From assembly GCA_037045145.1 (NCBI GenBank), contig JBAOIA010000011.1:124001-188000 (forward strand): 64,000 nucleotides of DNA, in the 5' to 3' direction. The position numbers and the translations under genes are program-made. This DNA comes from Bacteroidia bacterium. GTDB taxonomy: Bacteria; Bacteroidota; Bacteroidia; AKYH767-A; OLB10. A model generated the notes under the pieces. That model saw only the letters and a program-made list of their open reading frames with translations. It was not told the DNA's origin and did no database searches. Positions 14,521-24,109 of this stretch are shown here, piece after piece (the stretch's first letter is position 1; each line of letters begins with the position of its first letter).

Positions 14521-17040
14521 TTATCGTTTAACTAATTTGTAGTTTGTAATTCCATTTTCATTGTTTAGTTGCAGAATATACATGCCACTAACAAATTGCT
14601 GCATATTCATCACATTCCTACCCTGATGCAATATACCACTCCACAATTGCTTTCCTTCAATAGTCATAATCACTGCATTCTCTGTCTGAGGTAATTCAAT
14701 TGTAAGATAGCCGTTAAACGGATTTGGAAACACATTATGCCCTTGTTTAAAAACAGTTTGTAAACCAACTGTTGTCATATTAAACACTGCTGACATAGCT
14801 GAACAACCGTTTGCATCTGTAAACATTAAAGTGTAGTTTCCGTTTTGTGATGGAACAAAAAAGTTATTTGTAGCACCGGTTATGGCATTACCGTTGTAAA
14901 ACCACTGAAAAGTACCTGCACTCGTTGATGCCAATAATGAATCGTTAGAAAGTGCAATTGTAGGTACTGCAGGTAATGGGTATGCTGTTACTGTAACAAG
15001 AGTTGACATGGCAGAACCACAAACATTAGTTACTTCAACCTCATAATTGCCACTTTGCGTTGCTGTTATTAATTGCGAAGTTGCCAAGGTTGTTCCATTT
15101 AGATACCATTGCCAGGTGTAATTATTACCTGATGGTGCTGTAAGTACAACATCTCCTCCTGCACAGAATGACAAAGTCCCTGAAGCGGTTATTGCCGCAA
15201 TTGGTAAACTGTCTGCTGTCAGTATTACAGCAACGGAAGTATCGCTGCCACATAGGTTACTTTCAACAATAGTATAAACGCCCGCAGCATTTGCAAAATG
15301 ATTATTGGCAGTAATACCGGGAAGAACATTTCCATTATGTAACCATGTAATACCGGCAGACTGCAAGGAATAGCTAATAAGTACAGAATCACCATGACAT
15401 AAAGTTGAAGAAACTGCTGTGAGATTTCCTGCAATCGGTGCTGATTGAACGGTAACTGTTTGAACAGACGATGTTACATTACCACAACTGTTGCTCACAA
15501 CAACTGTATAATCACCGCCATTTACAGCAGTGTAATTTTCTGTTGTAGCACCGGAAATATCAACACCATTCAATTGCCATTGATAGGAATATGTAGAATC
15601 ATATAACGTAGAAAGTGTAACTGCATTACCTTGACAGATAGATAACGCACCTGAAGCAGTCACCAGAACTGTTGGTAATGGCATAACATTAATCGAAACA
15701 GCATTTGATACAACAGTACCACATGAGTTAGTAATATTTAATACAAAGTTACCTGTTGCTGATGCCAAGTAGCTATATGTAGTAGCACCGGAAATATCTG
15801 TGCCATTTAGTTGCCATTGATAAGTGTAACCTGAATCACTATTTACTGACTGTAATAATGCCGAGTTGCCACTGCAGAATGCCGATAAACCCTGATTAAC
15901 AATAGAAGCAACTGCACTGTTCTCTATTCTTAAATCAAATCCATTATCACCGCCTGTCAAAGCAGGACTTGAAGAAACAATTCTGATTCTGTAACCATTT
16001 CCTGCAGGTGTATTAGCAGGAATTACTGCACTAATATTTCCAGAAACTCTTGAAGTAACATTTCCAATGTTTACAGCATTTGCAAAGCTGCCGGTGGCAT
16101 CACTTAACTGTGCTGTAAAAGAATTAGCAGACTGCAAAAACCCAGAACCGTTGAAACTACCGGTAGCTGTGTATGGAATTGATATGCTACTGCCTGCACA
16201 GTATGCTGCATTTAAACTTCCGGGTGATACCGTATTGTAATCATCGCGATATAAAATTTCTGTTACTACTTCTAACCCTAAAATTTCTGTTGTTGTAATC
16301 TGTAGTACAGGAATAATTTCATTATTTGCCAACCACTTGTATTGTGTTGTCTTAGGTCTGTCTAAAGCAAAATTCAGATTTAATGTGTCAACACTTATAG
16401 TATCTTTAATATACAATTGTGTCTTAACTCGTAATGTGTTGTAAGTGCCATGTGGTGTTGTAAGAGTACCCCAACCATCAACATGATTAATTCTTGTCTG
16501 CGAAAGTCCATAATAACCTAAACCCGGGAGTCCGATATTCCATGCTGACTGAGAAGTATCTGCATCGTTATAGCTTAATGGCAGGTTGTAAATAATATCA
16601 TGCTGACTGAAGGCAACCGGCATAGGAATATTCGCAATCTCTGCGCCAAAGCCCACCTGTTTATATACGTTACTTGAACGATAATAAAAATTATATGGAT
16701 CAGTAATTGTCAATAAAGGGTTTGAAGGCAAAGCTTGTCCGGGTTCTGTCACGTTAGCTCTGTTAGGATTAAATGGCAGATTAGAAAAAAACAAAGAATA
16801 AATAAATCCAGTAGATGAAACACTTTGATAAGATTTTAAATCTTGTCCATTGTTCCGGAGGTTACCAAAGCTCCAAGTGTGATTGGCACCAGTAGCACTA
16901 AAGTTTATCAATGGATTAACAACAGCTTTTGTGAATCTGGCAGTATCACCAGCCGAAGGCATTTCATTGTTTGTGATACTAATTTGTGCCTGCGAACATA
17001 GGCTTCCTAATAAAATAACAGCAGTAGATAGTAACCTCAT
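14521..17040 (-). CDS. Secreted Ig-like repeat protein with T9SS sorting domain
   Basis: 839 residues from the ATG at 17038-17040, which gives a clean signal peptide (MRLLSTAVILLGSLCSQAQ). An ATG 27 bases upstream would add nine residues and is less likely. Residues 20-270 are a beta-rich domain of unknown type (FSATGANHTWSFGNL ...). Then come about five Ig-like repeats of 80-90 residues, each with 'YTYQWQLNG.DISGAT' or a similar strand and ending in 'C G ... S .. V.I.V', with one Cys near each end. The last 75 residues (VFPNPFNGYLTIELP ... FVSGMYILQL) are a type A T9SS sorting domain. Probably a surface adhesin or matrix protein. It is followed by a strong terminator and looks monocistronic. 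Confidence 0.88.
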   Translation of the reverse strand: MRLLSTAVILLGSLCSQAQISITNNEMPSAGDTARFTKAVVNPLINFSATGANHTWSFGNLRNNGQDLKSYQSVSSTGFIYSLFFSNLPFNPNRANVTEPGQALPSNPLLTITDPYNFYYRSSNVYKQVGFGAEIANIPMPVAFSQHDIIYNLPLSYNDADTSQSAWNIGLPGLGYYGLSQTRINHVDGWGTLTTPHGTYNTLRVKTQLYIKDTISVDTLNLNFALDRPKTTQYKWLANNEIIPVLQITTTEILGLEVVTEILYRDDYNTVSPGSLNAAYCAGSSISIPYTATGSFNGSGFLQSANSFTAQLSDATGSFANAVNIGNVTSRVSGNISAVIPANTPAGNGYRIRIVSSSPALTGGDNGFDLRIENSAVASIVNQGLSAFCSGNSALLQSVNSDSGYTYQWQLNGTDISGATTYSYLASATGNFVLNITNSCGTVVSNAVSINVMPLPTVLVTASGALSICQGNAVTLSTLYDSTYSYQWQLNGVDISGATTENYTAVNGGDYTVVVSNSCGNVTSSVQTVTVQSAPIAGNLTAVSSTLCHGDSVLISYSLQSAGITWLHNGNVLPGITANNHFANAAGVYTIVESNLCGSDTSVAVILTADSLPIAAITASGTLSFCAGGDVVLTAPSGNNYTWQWYLNGTTLATSQLITATQSGNYEVEVTNVCGSAMSTLVTVTAYPLPAVPTIALSNDSLLASTSAGTFQWFYNGNAITGATNNFFVPSQNGNYTLMFTDANGCSAMSAVFNMTTVGLQTVFKQGHNVFPNPFNGYLTIELPQTENAVIMTIEGKQLWSGILHQGRNVMNMQQFVSGMYILQLNNENGITNYKLVKR

Positions 17041-17067
17041 AATACTCGGATTTTGAATTATACCCAT

Positions 17068-17358
17068 AATATCTCAATTTCCATGCAAGTAATGTTCGTT
17101 TTGGGTAAAGGTGTGATATAACCTTGTGAATGGCTGAAATTTTCAAACCAAAAAAATCTCTCTTCTAAAAAGAGTAAAAACATTTTTATCTACCTTACTA
17201 ATCTGGAATATTAACAGATACATCAAAATGTTATCTGTTATTGTAATAAGAATATATAAAGACTATTTGGAACATCTATAAAAAAATCACCTCTTCTTTA
17301 GAGTTTATTCAGGAACAGTATGCAGACAAAGATTTAGAATAAGAACAATAAAACACTA
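17068..17358. other. Intergenic region with a 9+9 inverted repeat
   Basis: No ORF. TAACAGATA at 17212-17220 and TATCTGTTA at 17232-17240 form a perfect inverted repeat about 120 bp past the stop of the peptide transporter gene. Neither strand has a T-tract after it. It could be a terminator or an operator; the sequence does not decide. Confidence 0.35.
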
Positions 17359-18993
17359 TTACGCTCCATGTTCTTTAACAATTTTATTGAGCCATTTAAG
17401 CATCAGAAGAATAATCATGGTTGTAATTAACACCAATGCAAAGTTCACCAAGAAGAAGTTTGCTTTATGTTCGTATTCATCCCACATACTTGCAAGCACG
17501 CCACTCAATTTATTTCCTATGGAAGTAGATAAAAACCATCCTCCCATCATCAGTGCTGTCAGACGTGGTGGACTTAGTTTTGAAACTAATGACAATGCCA
17601 TTGGACTTAAACAAAGTTCTCCAACAGTTATTACTCCATAACTTGCAATAAGCCACCACATTGAACTTTTTTCTAACCCATTATGGCAGGCATAAGTGGC
17701 TGCAACCATTACCAATGTTGACAATGAGGTAATGAGAAAACCATAAAATATTTTCCAGGTAGTAGAAGGCTCTTTATTTCTGCGTTTGAGATATGCCCAA
17801 AAAGCTACTATAACCGGTGTTAGCAACACTACCCAAAATGGATTAATTGATTGCCCTAATTCCGTTGAAATAAGTGTTAGCGACTCACCTTCTTTAGGCA
17901 ATTTATCTACTGGAATATTCTTGTAATAAAGTGGGTAATCCCATGTTTTAATTGCTTTTTTATTTTCGTCACGTGCCACACGAAACTGACTATCTGTTAA
18001 AGGTACAGAATCTTTTGCGTAGGTTACAGTTTGTGTTACTCCAAGTACTTCTGCAACAGGCTCTATACGCTGTGACACTTCGCGATTGGTATAGCTTTCA
18101 GCCCAAGTGGTGAGTGCTGTACCATTTTGTTTAAACACGGCCCAAAAAACAATAGCAACAGCAAACACAGCCAGTAATGCTGCCAGTGGTCGTCTGTCTT
18201 CTTTGTCAGAACGTAAAAGAATATTTACATAATATCCGGCTACCGGCAATGCTCCCAAAATAAATGCATCTGTAGAGTCGCTTCCAAAAATATTATCAGG
18301 AATTATCCAGCCAATATAGCCTGCAATTAATGCAGGTAATAATGTTATGCCCAATATTTTTGATACAGGCATATCTTCGGGTTTTACAGCCTTGCGAACA
18401 TCGGCATGTGCGAAGTGTTTATTACCAATCCAAAAAATAATAACTCCAATAAACATTCCAATACCTGCAGCGGCAAAAGCTGCACCCCAACTAAAGTTGT
18501 TTCGTAAATAGGAGCCGAAAAAATTACAGATAAACGCACCGATATTTATCCCCATGTAAAAAATATTATATCCAGAATCTTTAAGTGGCTTATACTCCGG
18601 ATCATTATACACATTACCCAGAATGGTTGAAATATTTGGTTTAAAAAATCCATTACCAACGATTATGAGCAATAGCGAAATATAAAATGCAGTCATGCCG
18701 GGAATTGCTAAACCACAATATCCTATACCCATTAGAATACCTCCAAGTGTAATAGAAATACGATAACCTAAAACCCTATCAGCAATTAATCCGCCTACAA
18801 AAGGAGTCAGGTAAACTAATGCAATGAATGTTCCGAAAATATCTGAAGCTTCTTTTCTATCCATTGCCATGCCACCACGTTGTGTGTCTGTCATGTAAAG
18901 GAAAAAAATACCAAGCATGAGATAGAAACCGAATCGTTCCCACATTTCAGATAGGAACAGGTAGGGCAATGCCTTTGGGTGCTTCTTATTCAT
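17359..18993 (-). CDS. POT-family proton-coupled oligopeptide transporter
   Basis: 544 residues with about 12-14 membrane segments. It imports di- and tripeptides with protons across the inner membrane. The POT signature ExxER(F) is present as SEMWERFGFY at about residues 15-24. GGLIADRVLGYR, the loop after the second segment, and the phrase INIGAFICNFFGSYL, typical of POT helix 5, are also present. A large loop at about 310-375 holds a hydrophilic insert seen in Bacteroidota members. The signature VGELCLSPMALSLVSKLSP in the C-terminal half is intact. It is a single gene with AT-rich flanks. Peptide import would suit a proteolytic lifestyle, in line with the secreted protease nearby. Confidence 0.93.
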   Translation of the reverse strand: MNKKHPKALPYLFLSEMWERFGFYLMLGIFFLYMTDTQRGGMAMDRKEASDIFGTFIALVYLTPFVGGLIADRVLGYRISITLGGILMGIGYCGLAIPGMTAFYISLLLIIVGNGFFKPNISTILGNVYNDPEYKPLKDSGYNIFYMGINIGAFICNFFGSYLRNNFSWGAAFAAAGIGMFIGVIIFWIGNKHFAHADVRKAVKPEDMPVSKILGITLLPALIAGYIGWIIPDNIFGSDSTDAFILGALPVAGYYVNILLRSDKEDRRPLAALLAVFAVAIVFWAVFKQNGTALTTWAESYTNREVSQRIEPVAEVLGVTQTVTYAKDSVPLTDSQFRVARDENKKAIKTWDYPLYYKNIPVDKLPKEGESLTLISTELGQSINPFWVVLLTPVIVAFWAYLKRRNKEPSTTWKIFYGFLITSLSTLVMVAATYACHNGLEKSSMWWLIASYGVITVGELCLSPMALSLVSKLSPPRLTALMMGGWFLSTSIGNKLSGVLASMWDEYEHKANFFLVNFALVLITTMIILLMLKWLNKIVKEHGA

Positions 18994-19055
18994 TTTGAAA
19001 TGATTTAAAATTTCAGCAATGATAAAAAACTAAACTAAAAAAACAATAAATTTTC

Positions 19056-19685
19056 TTAGGTATGCAACAAATTTTTTACGATTTTAAAAACTTCGGATGC
19101 TACTTGCTGAACCTCATTTTTACCATTAACAAAAGCGATGTTTTCAGATTTTTTTAGTAATTCGAATGCCTTAAGATAATTGCCATAGACTTTATGCAGG
19201 TTTTCTTTGGTTTCGTACAGTTCTGTTGAGGTGCGTGAAGTAATAATACGATTAAATGCTGTTTCAGGATCTACATCAACAAAAACATTCAGGTCAGGCT
19301 TCAGCAACGCTGCACATTTTGCATTGATAGACATTACCCATTCCATTTCTACATAGGCACTGTGATAGGCATAGGACGAAAAATAATAGCGATCTGTGAT
19401 TACTGTATAACCTTTTTCAAGCATAGCCAGTATTCCGTTTTCTTTATCTAGCAAATGTTGCAGTCTATCTGCAACAAACAATGCCGCAATAGTATGCTGA
19501 TCTGCATTTACTGTATGATTAAAAATTGACCGGATGAGTTTACCTGTTTCAAAACTTGTTGGCTCATGTGTTGTATATACTTTATAGCCCGCTTGTTCAA
19601 GATTGGTCTTTAGTAATTGCACCTGAGTGCTCTTACCACTACCGTCAATTCCCTCTACTGCGATAAATAAATTTTCTCTTTTCAT
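19056..19685 (-). CDS. tmk: Thymidylate kinase
   Basis: 209 residues from the ATG at 19683-19685 (MKRENLFIAVEGIDGSGKST); an ATG 15 bases upstream adds MNLSC. It phosphorylates dTMP to dTDP. The P-loop is GIDGSGKST. The DRY-type motif lies in TDRYYFSSYAYHSAY, where the usual DRYxxSxxAYQ is close to consensus. The substrate phrase THEPTSFETGKLIR follows the position of the usual EPGGT. The lid region has SRTSTELYETKENL. Length is normal. It lies about 24 bp after the SIS isomerase gene, probably in the same transcript. Confidence 0.9.
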   Translation of the reverse strand: MKRENLFIAVEGIDGSGKSTQVQLLKTNLEQAGYKVYTTHEPTSFETGKLIRSIFNHTVNADQHTIAALFVADRLQHLLDKENGILAMLEKGYTVITDRYYFSSYAYHSAYVEMEWVMSINAKCAALLKPDLNVFVDVDPETAFNRIITSRTSTELYETKENLHKVYGNYLKAFELLKKSENIAFVNGKNEVQQVASEVFKIVKNLLHT

Positions 19686-19709
19686 GCATGACAGGTTCAA
19701 ACAGAATAA

Positions 19710-20702
19710 TTAATTCAGTTTGGCCATTTCACTTTTAAGGTAGTCAATAACTTTCACTTCTGTACAATCAATATTTCTTATTTCGCTAAGATACCAGCTA
19801 ATCCAGTCACCAAGGTGAATCAGATAAACAGCCTTTTCAAGTGGGGAATTTCCTTTGCTCCACACTTCGTAAATGTGTGGTGTGTAACGATTAAAAATTT
19901 CTTTACAAATTTCCATTCGCTTTGCTGTTCTGAAAAAATCATCTTTATCTCTGAACAACACTACTGCAACATCATGATGGGGCTGTGTCCACCCTACCAA
20001 TTCATTGTGTGTCATTTCCGGAAAGACATGATGCCAACACAACATCTTTCCATTTTCCTGAACTTGTTGTCTGAAACGAACAACAACGCCTTCATTATTG
20101 GAAGCAGAATAAATTACCGGAATTTTTCCAATCAGTTCTGATGCCAGTTTATGTGATGCTGTTTTGATGTTTTGAGATTCAGCTTCTATAAGTTCAATGG
20201 CTTTTTTTAAGGATGATTTAAAAGCATCACCAATGAGATTAAAAGCATGCAGTATATAAAAAAGTTGTGTTGACGAATATCCATAGCAGGAACGTGGTGG
20301 CATGCCTCCGGGAATTAATATATGATCCAACCCATGTTGTTTCGCTAAGTCCACTGTTTTACCTCCCGAACTAACACATACAACTTTTGCGCCTTGTTTA
20401 AGAGCCATTTCCATGGCATGAAGAGTCTCTTCTGTATTTCCTGAGTAAGAACTCACAACTACCAGAGAATGTTTATTTACAAACGCAGGCATAAAATAAT
20501 CTTTGTTCACTAAAAACGGAATGGGCATTTCTTTTTCACACAACTGCGACACGATGGTTCCTCCAATACCGGAACCTCCTAGTCCGGTTACCAATACATT
20601 TTTTATTTCATGTGGCCAGCTTGTTGCTTTAAAAGTCTCGCCAATAGTCATGGCCTCACGCAGTTGAGCCGGAAATTTTTCGATTAGTTGCTTCATATCC
20701 AT
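19710..20702 (-). CDS. Bifunctional phosphoglucose/phosphomannose isomerase-type SIS protein
   Basis: 330 residues with two SIS sugar-isomerase domains. Family members interconvert glucose-6-P or mannose-6-P with fructose-6-P. The N-terminal SIS domain shows VLVTGLGGSGIGGTIVSQL (phosphate loop) and SSYSGNTEETL, the classic SIS Ser/Thr motif. GGMPPRSCYGYSSTQLFY is a family phrase. The C-terminal half has PEMTHNELVGW, with the conserved Glu-His of the active site, and ends with DCTEVKVIDYLKSEMAKL. The start could be Met1 or Met3. A TATGTTTG -7-like box lies on the minus strand at 20732-20739. It is upstream of tmk. Confidence 0.87.
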   Translation of the reverse strand: MDMKQLIEKFPAQLREAMTIGETFKATSWPHEIKNVLVTGLGGSGIGGTIVSQLCEKEMPIPFLVNKDYFMPAFVNKHSLVVVSSYSGNTEETLHAMEMALKQGAKVVCVSSGGKTVDLAKQHGLDHILIPGGMPPRSCYGYSSTQLFYILHAFNLIGDAFKSSLKKAIELIEAESQNIKTASHKLASELIGKIPVIYSASNNEGVVVRFRQQVQENGKMLCWHHVFPEMTHNELVGWTQPHHDVAVVLFRDKDDFFRTAKRMEICKEIFNRYTPHIYEVWSKGNSPLEKAVYLIHLGDWISWYLSEIRNIDCTEVKVIDYLKSEMAKLN

Positions 20703-20778
20703 ACAGCAGAAAAACTTAAAATGTTATGCTGCAAACATAAGCTATTTGTATGAAAATTTATACTTAGCAATAGTTATT

Positions 20779-22563
20779 TCAACCTTGCTTTTTCTGCTCT
20801 TTAATCCATAGGTCAATGGATTTTTCCAATACGCTAAGCGGAAGACAGCCATAAGAAAGTAGCTGATCATGAAATTTTTGAATATTGAATTTATCTTTCA
20901 ACTCCTTTTCAGCTTTATGTCGCAATTCAATAATTTTTAATTGACCTATTTTATACGACAATGCCTGACCCGGTATTGCCATGTAGCGTTCAATTTCTGC
21001 AGTAATATCAGCCTCACTTTCCATTTCATTATCCAATGAATATTGAATTGCTTTTTCACGAGACCAACCTTTAAGGTGAATACCCACATCTACAACCAAA
21101 CGGATGGCTCTGTGCATTTCCTCGCTCAGGCTTCCAAAATATTGATAGGGATCTGTATATAAACCTAACTCTTTTCCGAGTGACTCTGTATATAAAGCCC
21201 ATCCTTCACCATAAGCTCCAAACCATCCAAAGCGTCTGAATTCCGGTAGTGATGTGTTTTCTTGCTGCAAAGAAATCTGATAATGATGCCCGGGGATGGC
21301 TTCGTGCAAGAATAAATCTTCCATACCTACAACATTATATTTTGTTGCATCCAAAATAGGCACATAAAAAACACCCGGTCTTGACCCATCAGGAGCAGCA
21401 GTATTATATTCGGCACTTGCAGATGCTGCACGATAGGCCTCTGTTTGTCTGACTTCAAAAGCTGCTTTAGGAACATGATTAAACAGTTTTTTCAACTGCG
21501 GTTTCATTCTGTCTTCAATTGCAAGGTAAGCTTCAATTACATCAGAATCCTTTTTAAATGGAAAAAATTGTGAATCTGTGTGAATGAAATGAAAAAATTC
21601 TTTCAGTGAGCCTTTAAATCCGGTTTCAGCTTTAATTTTATCCATCTCCGAATGTAAACGTTCAACTTCTTTAAGGCCTACATTATAAATCTCATCAGGG
21701 GTCATGGTTGTTGTTGTCCATTTATTAGCAAGCCAGGTATAATATTCTTTTCCTTCCGGAATATTAGAAATACCGGCAACAGTAAGACAAGCCGGAAGAT
21801 AAACTTTCTCTAAAAATACTGCCATCTTTTCAAAGCTAGGATTTAGCTCCTGTAAAATAGCTTTTGAATAAACATCTGTTAATCGCTTTTTATCTGCATC
21901 AGAAAAACTATCGGGCATGTTTTTAATTGGTCCGTAAAAAACACTTTCTTCAACTTTACTTGCAATGAGTGATTTATACTGAGGAATTGTTCTTTCAATG
22001 AGAATGCGTGGAGGTACAACACCTTGCAACATTCCCCTCTTCATATTACTTATAGAAGTATCCTGATAGGCTACAAAGGCCGAAATACGTTTCAGAAAAT
22101 CATCATAGTCTTTTACAGTTTTAAATGGCTGAGAGCCGTTTCCGGAGCCTAATTGAGAGAATGTCAGATGCATACCCCAAAACTGATTTACAGGCATCAG
22201 ATTTGAATGGAATCTTAAGCCTTTTTCTTCTATTTCCAGGGTGTATTGCAAAACCTCATAGCTTATCAAATCCTGACCAGTCAATTCAGGCTTGTTAATG
22301 GTCAGTAGTTTCTCTGAGTAACGGTGATAGAATTGACGAAGTGTATCTATATAAGCATCGCTGATATCAATTGGCAGTAAATCATTATAACGATTATCGG
22401 AATTTGCTGTAGCTTCAAGAGGAAAATAATGCATTCGCTCTTGATAATAACCATCAGTAATTTCTTTCAGCAGAACAGATGTATCTTTTATTGACTGTTT
22501 TCTATTCTCGGTTGTACATGAGCTAATAAAAAATACACAAGCTGCCACTAGATACTTTTTCAT
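20779..22563 (-). CDS. DUF885 family lipoprotein, putative metallopeptidase
   Basis: 594 residues from the ATG at 22561-22563, which gives a lipoprotein signal MKKYLVAACVFFISSC with Cys16 as lipid site. The body is all-helical, as in DUF885. The zinc-site motif HEAIPGHH lies in LFLHEAIPGHHYQISLQQ and matches HExxHGH-like patterns of the family. A second conserved block is GAYGEGWALYTESLGKELG, where EGWA..YxE supplies the third ligand region. NEMESEADITAEIERYM and IPGQALSYKIGQLKI are further DUF885 hallmarks. It is probably a periplasmic or surface peptidase, with substrate unknown. Some family members are carboxypeptidases. Confidence 0.85.
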   Translation of the reverse strand: MKKYLVAACVFFISSCTTENRKQSIKDTSVLLKEITDGYYQERMHYFPLEATANSDNRYNDLLPIDISDAYIDTLRQFYHRYSEKLLTINKPELTGQDLISYEVLQYTLEIEEKGLRFHSNLMPVNQFWGMHLTFSQLGSGNGSQPFKTVKDYDDFLKRISAFVAYQDTSISNMKRGMLQGVVPPRILIERTIPQYKSLIASKVEESVFYGPIKNMPDSFSDADKKRLTDVYSKAILQELNPSFEKMAVFLEKVYLPACLTVAGISNIPEGKEYYTWLANKWTTTTMTPDEIYNVGLKEVERLHSEMDKIKAETGFKGSLKEFFHFIHTDSQFFPFKKDSDVIEAYLAIEDRMKPQLKKLFNHVPKAAFEVRQTEAYRAASASAEYNTAAPDGSRPGVFYVPILDATKYNVVGMEDLFLHEAIPGHHYQISLQQENTSLPEFRRFGWFGAYGEGWALYTESLGKELGLYTDPYQYFGSLSEEMHRAIRLVVDVGIHLKGWSREKAIQYSLDNEMESEADITAEIERYMAIPGQALSYKIGQLKIIELRHKAEKELKDKFNIQKFHDQLLSYGCLPLSVLEKSIDLWIKEQKKQG

Positions 22564-22639
22564 TTTACCTCCAATTTGAAAAACCAAATTTAATATTAAT
22601 AATAAATAATAAATATCGAATATTGTCTAGTATTCTTTA

Positions 22640-24109
22640 TCAGAATTGGAGATAAACCGGCATGACAGGATCGGCCTGTTTAAGGACAATAACAATAATT
22701 ATTACTGCAGTAGCTACAGATGCCTTCAGTAGCCAATGCCATTTTTCTGTGTATTTGATAATAAATTCATTCCATCGCATTGGAAAAAAGTGCAATACAA
22801 ATCCCAGTAACATCACTACTAGCACTTCGCTATAATTGGTGCTGAATAGTTTCCAGCCTTCAGAATAAAAGTTAAACACAATCTGATGAATCATGTTAAA
22901 ACTGTCGTTAAAGGTTTTGCACTTAAAAAATATCCAGCAAAGACAAACAAAATGAAATGTAATAAAGACACCGGCAAGGTGTGTTATACGGCCTGAAAAA
23001 TGTGAAGGGAAAGCTGACTTCCACAATTTATGAAATGCCAATGCCACACCATGTAATGCTCCCCAAAAAATAAAATTCAGACTGGCTCCATGCCATAGTC
23101 CTCCAAGCAGCATGGTTATAAATAAGTTTATGTAGGTTCTCACTTCACCTTTACGATTACCGCCCAAAGGAATATAAAGATAATCGCGTAACCATGATGA
23201 AAGAGAGATATGCCATCTGCGCCAGAATTCTGTAATGGAAGCCGATTGATATGGTGCAAGAAAGTTAATATTGATATCTATTCCCATCCATTTTGCAATA
23301 CCTATTGCCATGTCACTATATCCAGAAAAGTCACAATAGATAACCAATGCATAGCCATACACCGCAAAAAGGCATTCCATACCTGTGTGTCGCAAAGGGT
23401 CATCAAACACATACTGAACAAGATTGAGATAAATAAAATCTGAAATAACCACCTTCTTAAATAATCCTGTTAGAATTAAAAACAGACCTTTAGAGACATC
23501 ATGTGCAGTGAGTGTAATACCTTTTCTTATCTGTGGAATAAAATCTGCCGCACGAACTATTGGCCCCATCATCAGTTTTGGAAAAAATGAAAGAAAAAAC
23601 AGGTAGTCAATAAATCTTTTTACTGGCACAAACTGTTTTCTGTAAACATCAATAGTATAACTCAGATTCTCAAAAGTATAAAATGATATTCCTATGGGCA
23701 GATAGACATCTATTGGCTGAACATTTCCGGCTAGTACGGCATTATACAAATCAATTAGCAGGTTGGTATATTTGAAATATGCCAGAAGTCCAAGATTGAT
23801 TACAACACTGAAAACGAGCAATGCTTTTCTTCGAAAATCGGATGTTGCGCTGTGAATTAAATTACTGAGGTTAAAATCAACTATTGCTGCCACAAGAACC
23901 AATAGAACATAAACACCTGATGCTTTGTAAAAGAAATAAAGTGAGAAAAGCGTCACTGCAACAATTCGTACAGTTCCTGTTCGCTGCAATAGTCTGAAAA
24001 CAAATAAAAACAACAATAAATAAAAAATAAAAAATGAGCTGTTGAAAAGCAATGGATTTGCTTTATCATATAAAAATTGTTGCCCAAGTTCTTCCCAGTC
24101 TATTGTCAT
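22640..24109 (-). CDS. MBOAT-family membrane O-acyltransferase (AlgI/PatA-like)
   Basis: 489 residues with about 10-12 membrane segments. MBOAT proteins of this class pass acetyl groups across the inner membrane for O-acetylation of extracytoplasmic glycans. The two conserved blocks are SITEFWRRWHISLSSWLRDY (about 291-310) and LGGLWHGASLNFIFWG (335-350), with His340 as the expected catalytic residue. YLPIGISFYTFENLSY (136-151) is another family phrase. It overlaps the preceding SGNH gene by four bases and is the last gene of a four-gene operon. Two SGNH partners make an AlgI/AlgJ or PatA/PatB-like pairing likely. The acceptor could be alginate-like polysaccharide, peptidoglycan or another glycan. 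Confidence 0.93.
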   Translation of the reverse strand: MTIDWEELGQQFLYDKANPLLFNSSFFIFYLLLFLFVFRLLQRTGTVRIVAVTLFSLYFFYKASGVYVLLVLVAAIVDFNLSNLIHSATSDFRRKALLVFSVVINLGLLAYFKYTNLLIDLYNAVLAGNVQPIDVYLPIGISFYTFENLSYTIDVYRKQFVPVKRFIDYLFFLSFFPKLMMGPIVRAADFIPQIRKGITLTAHDVSKGLFLILTGLFKKVVISDFIYLNLVQYVFDDPLRHTGMECLFAVYGYALVIYCDFSGYSDMAIGIAKWMGIDININFLAPYQSASITEFWRRWHISLSSWLRDYLYIPLGGNRKGEVRTYINLFITMLLGGLWHGASLNFIFWGALHGVALAFHKLWKSAFPSHFSGRITHLAGVFITFHFVCLCWIFFKCKTFNDSFNMIHQIVFNFYSEGWKLFSTNYSEVLVVMLLGFVLHFFPMRWNEFIIKYTEKWHWLLKASVATAVIIIVIVLKQADPVMPVYLQF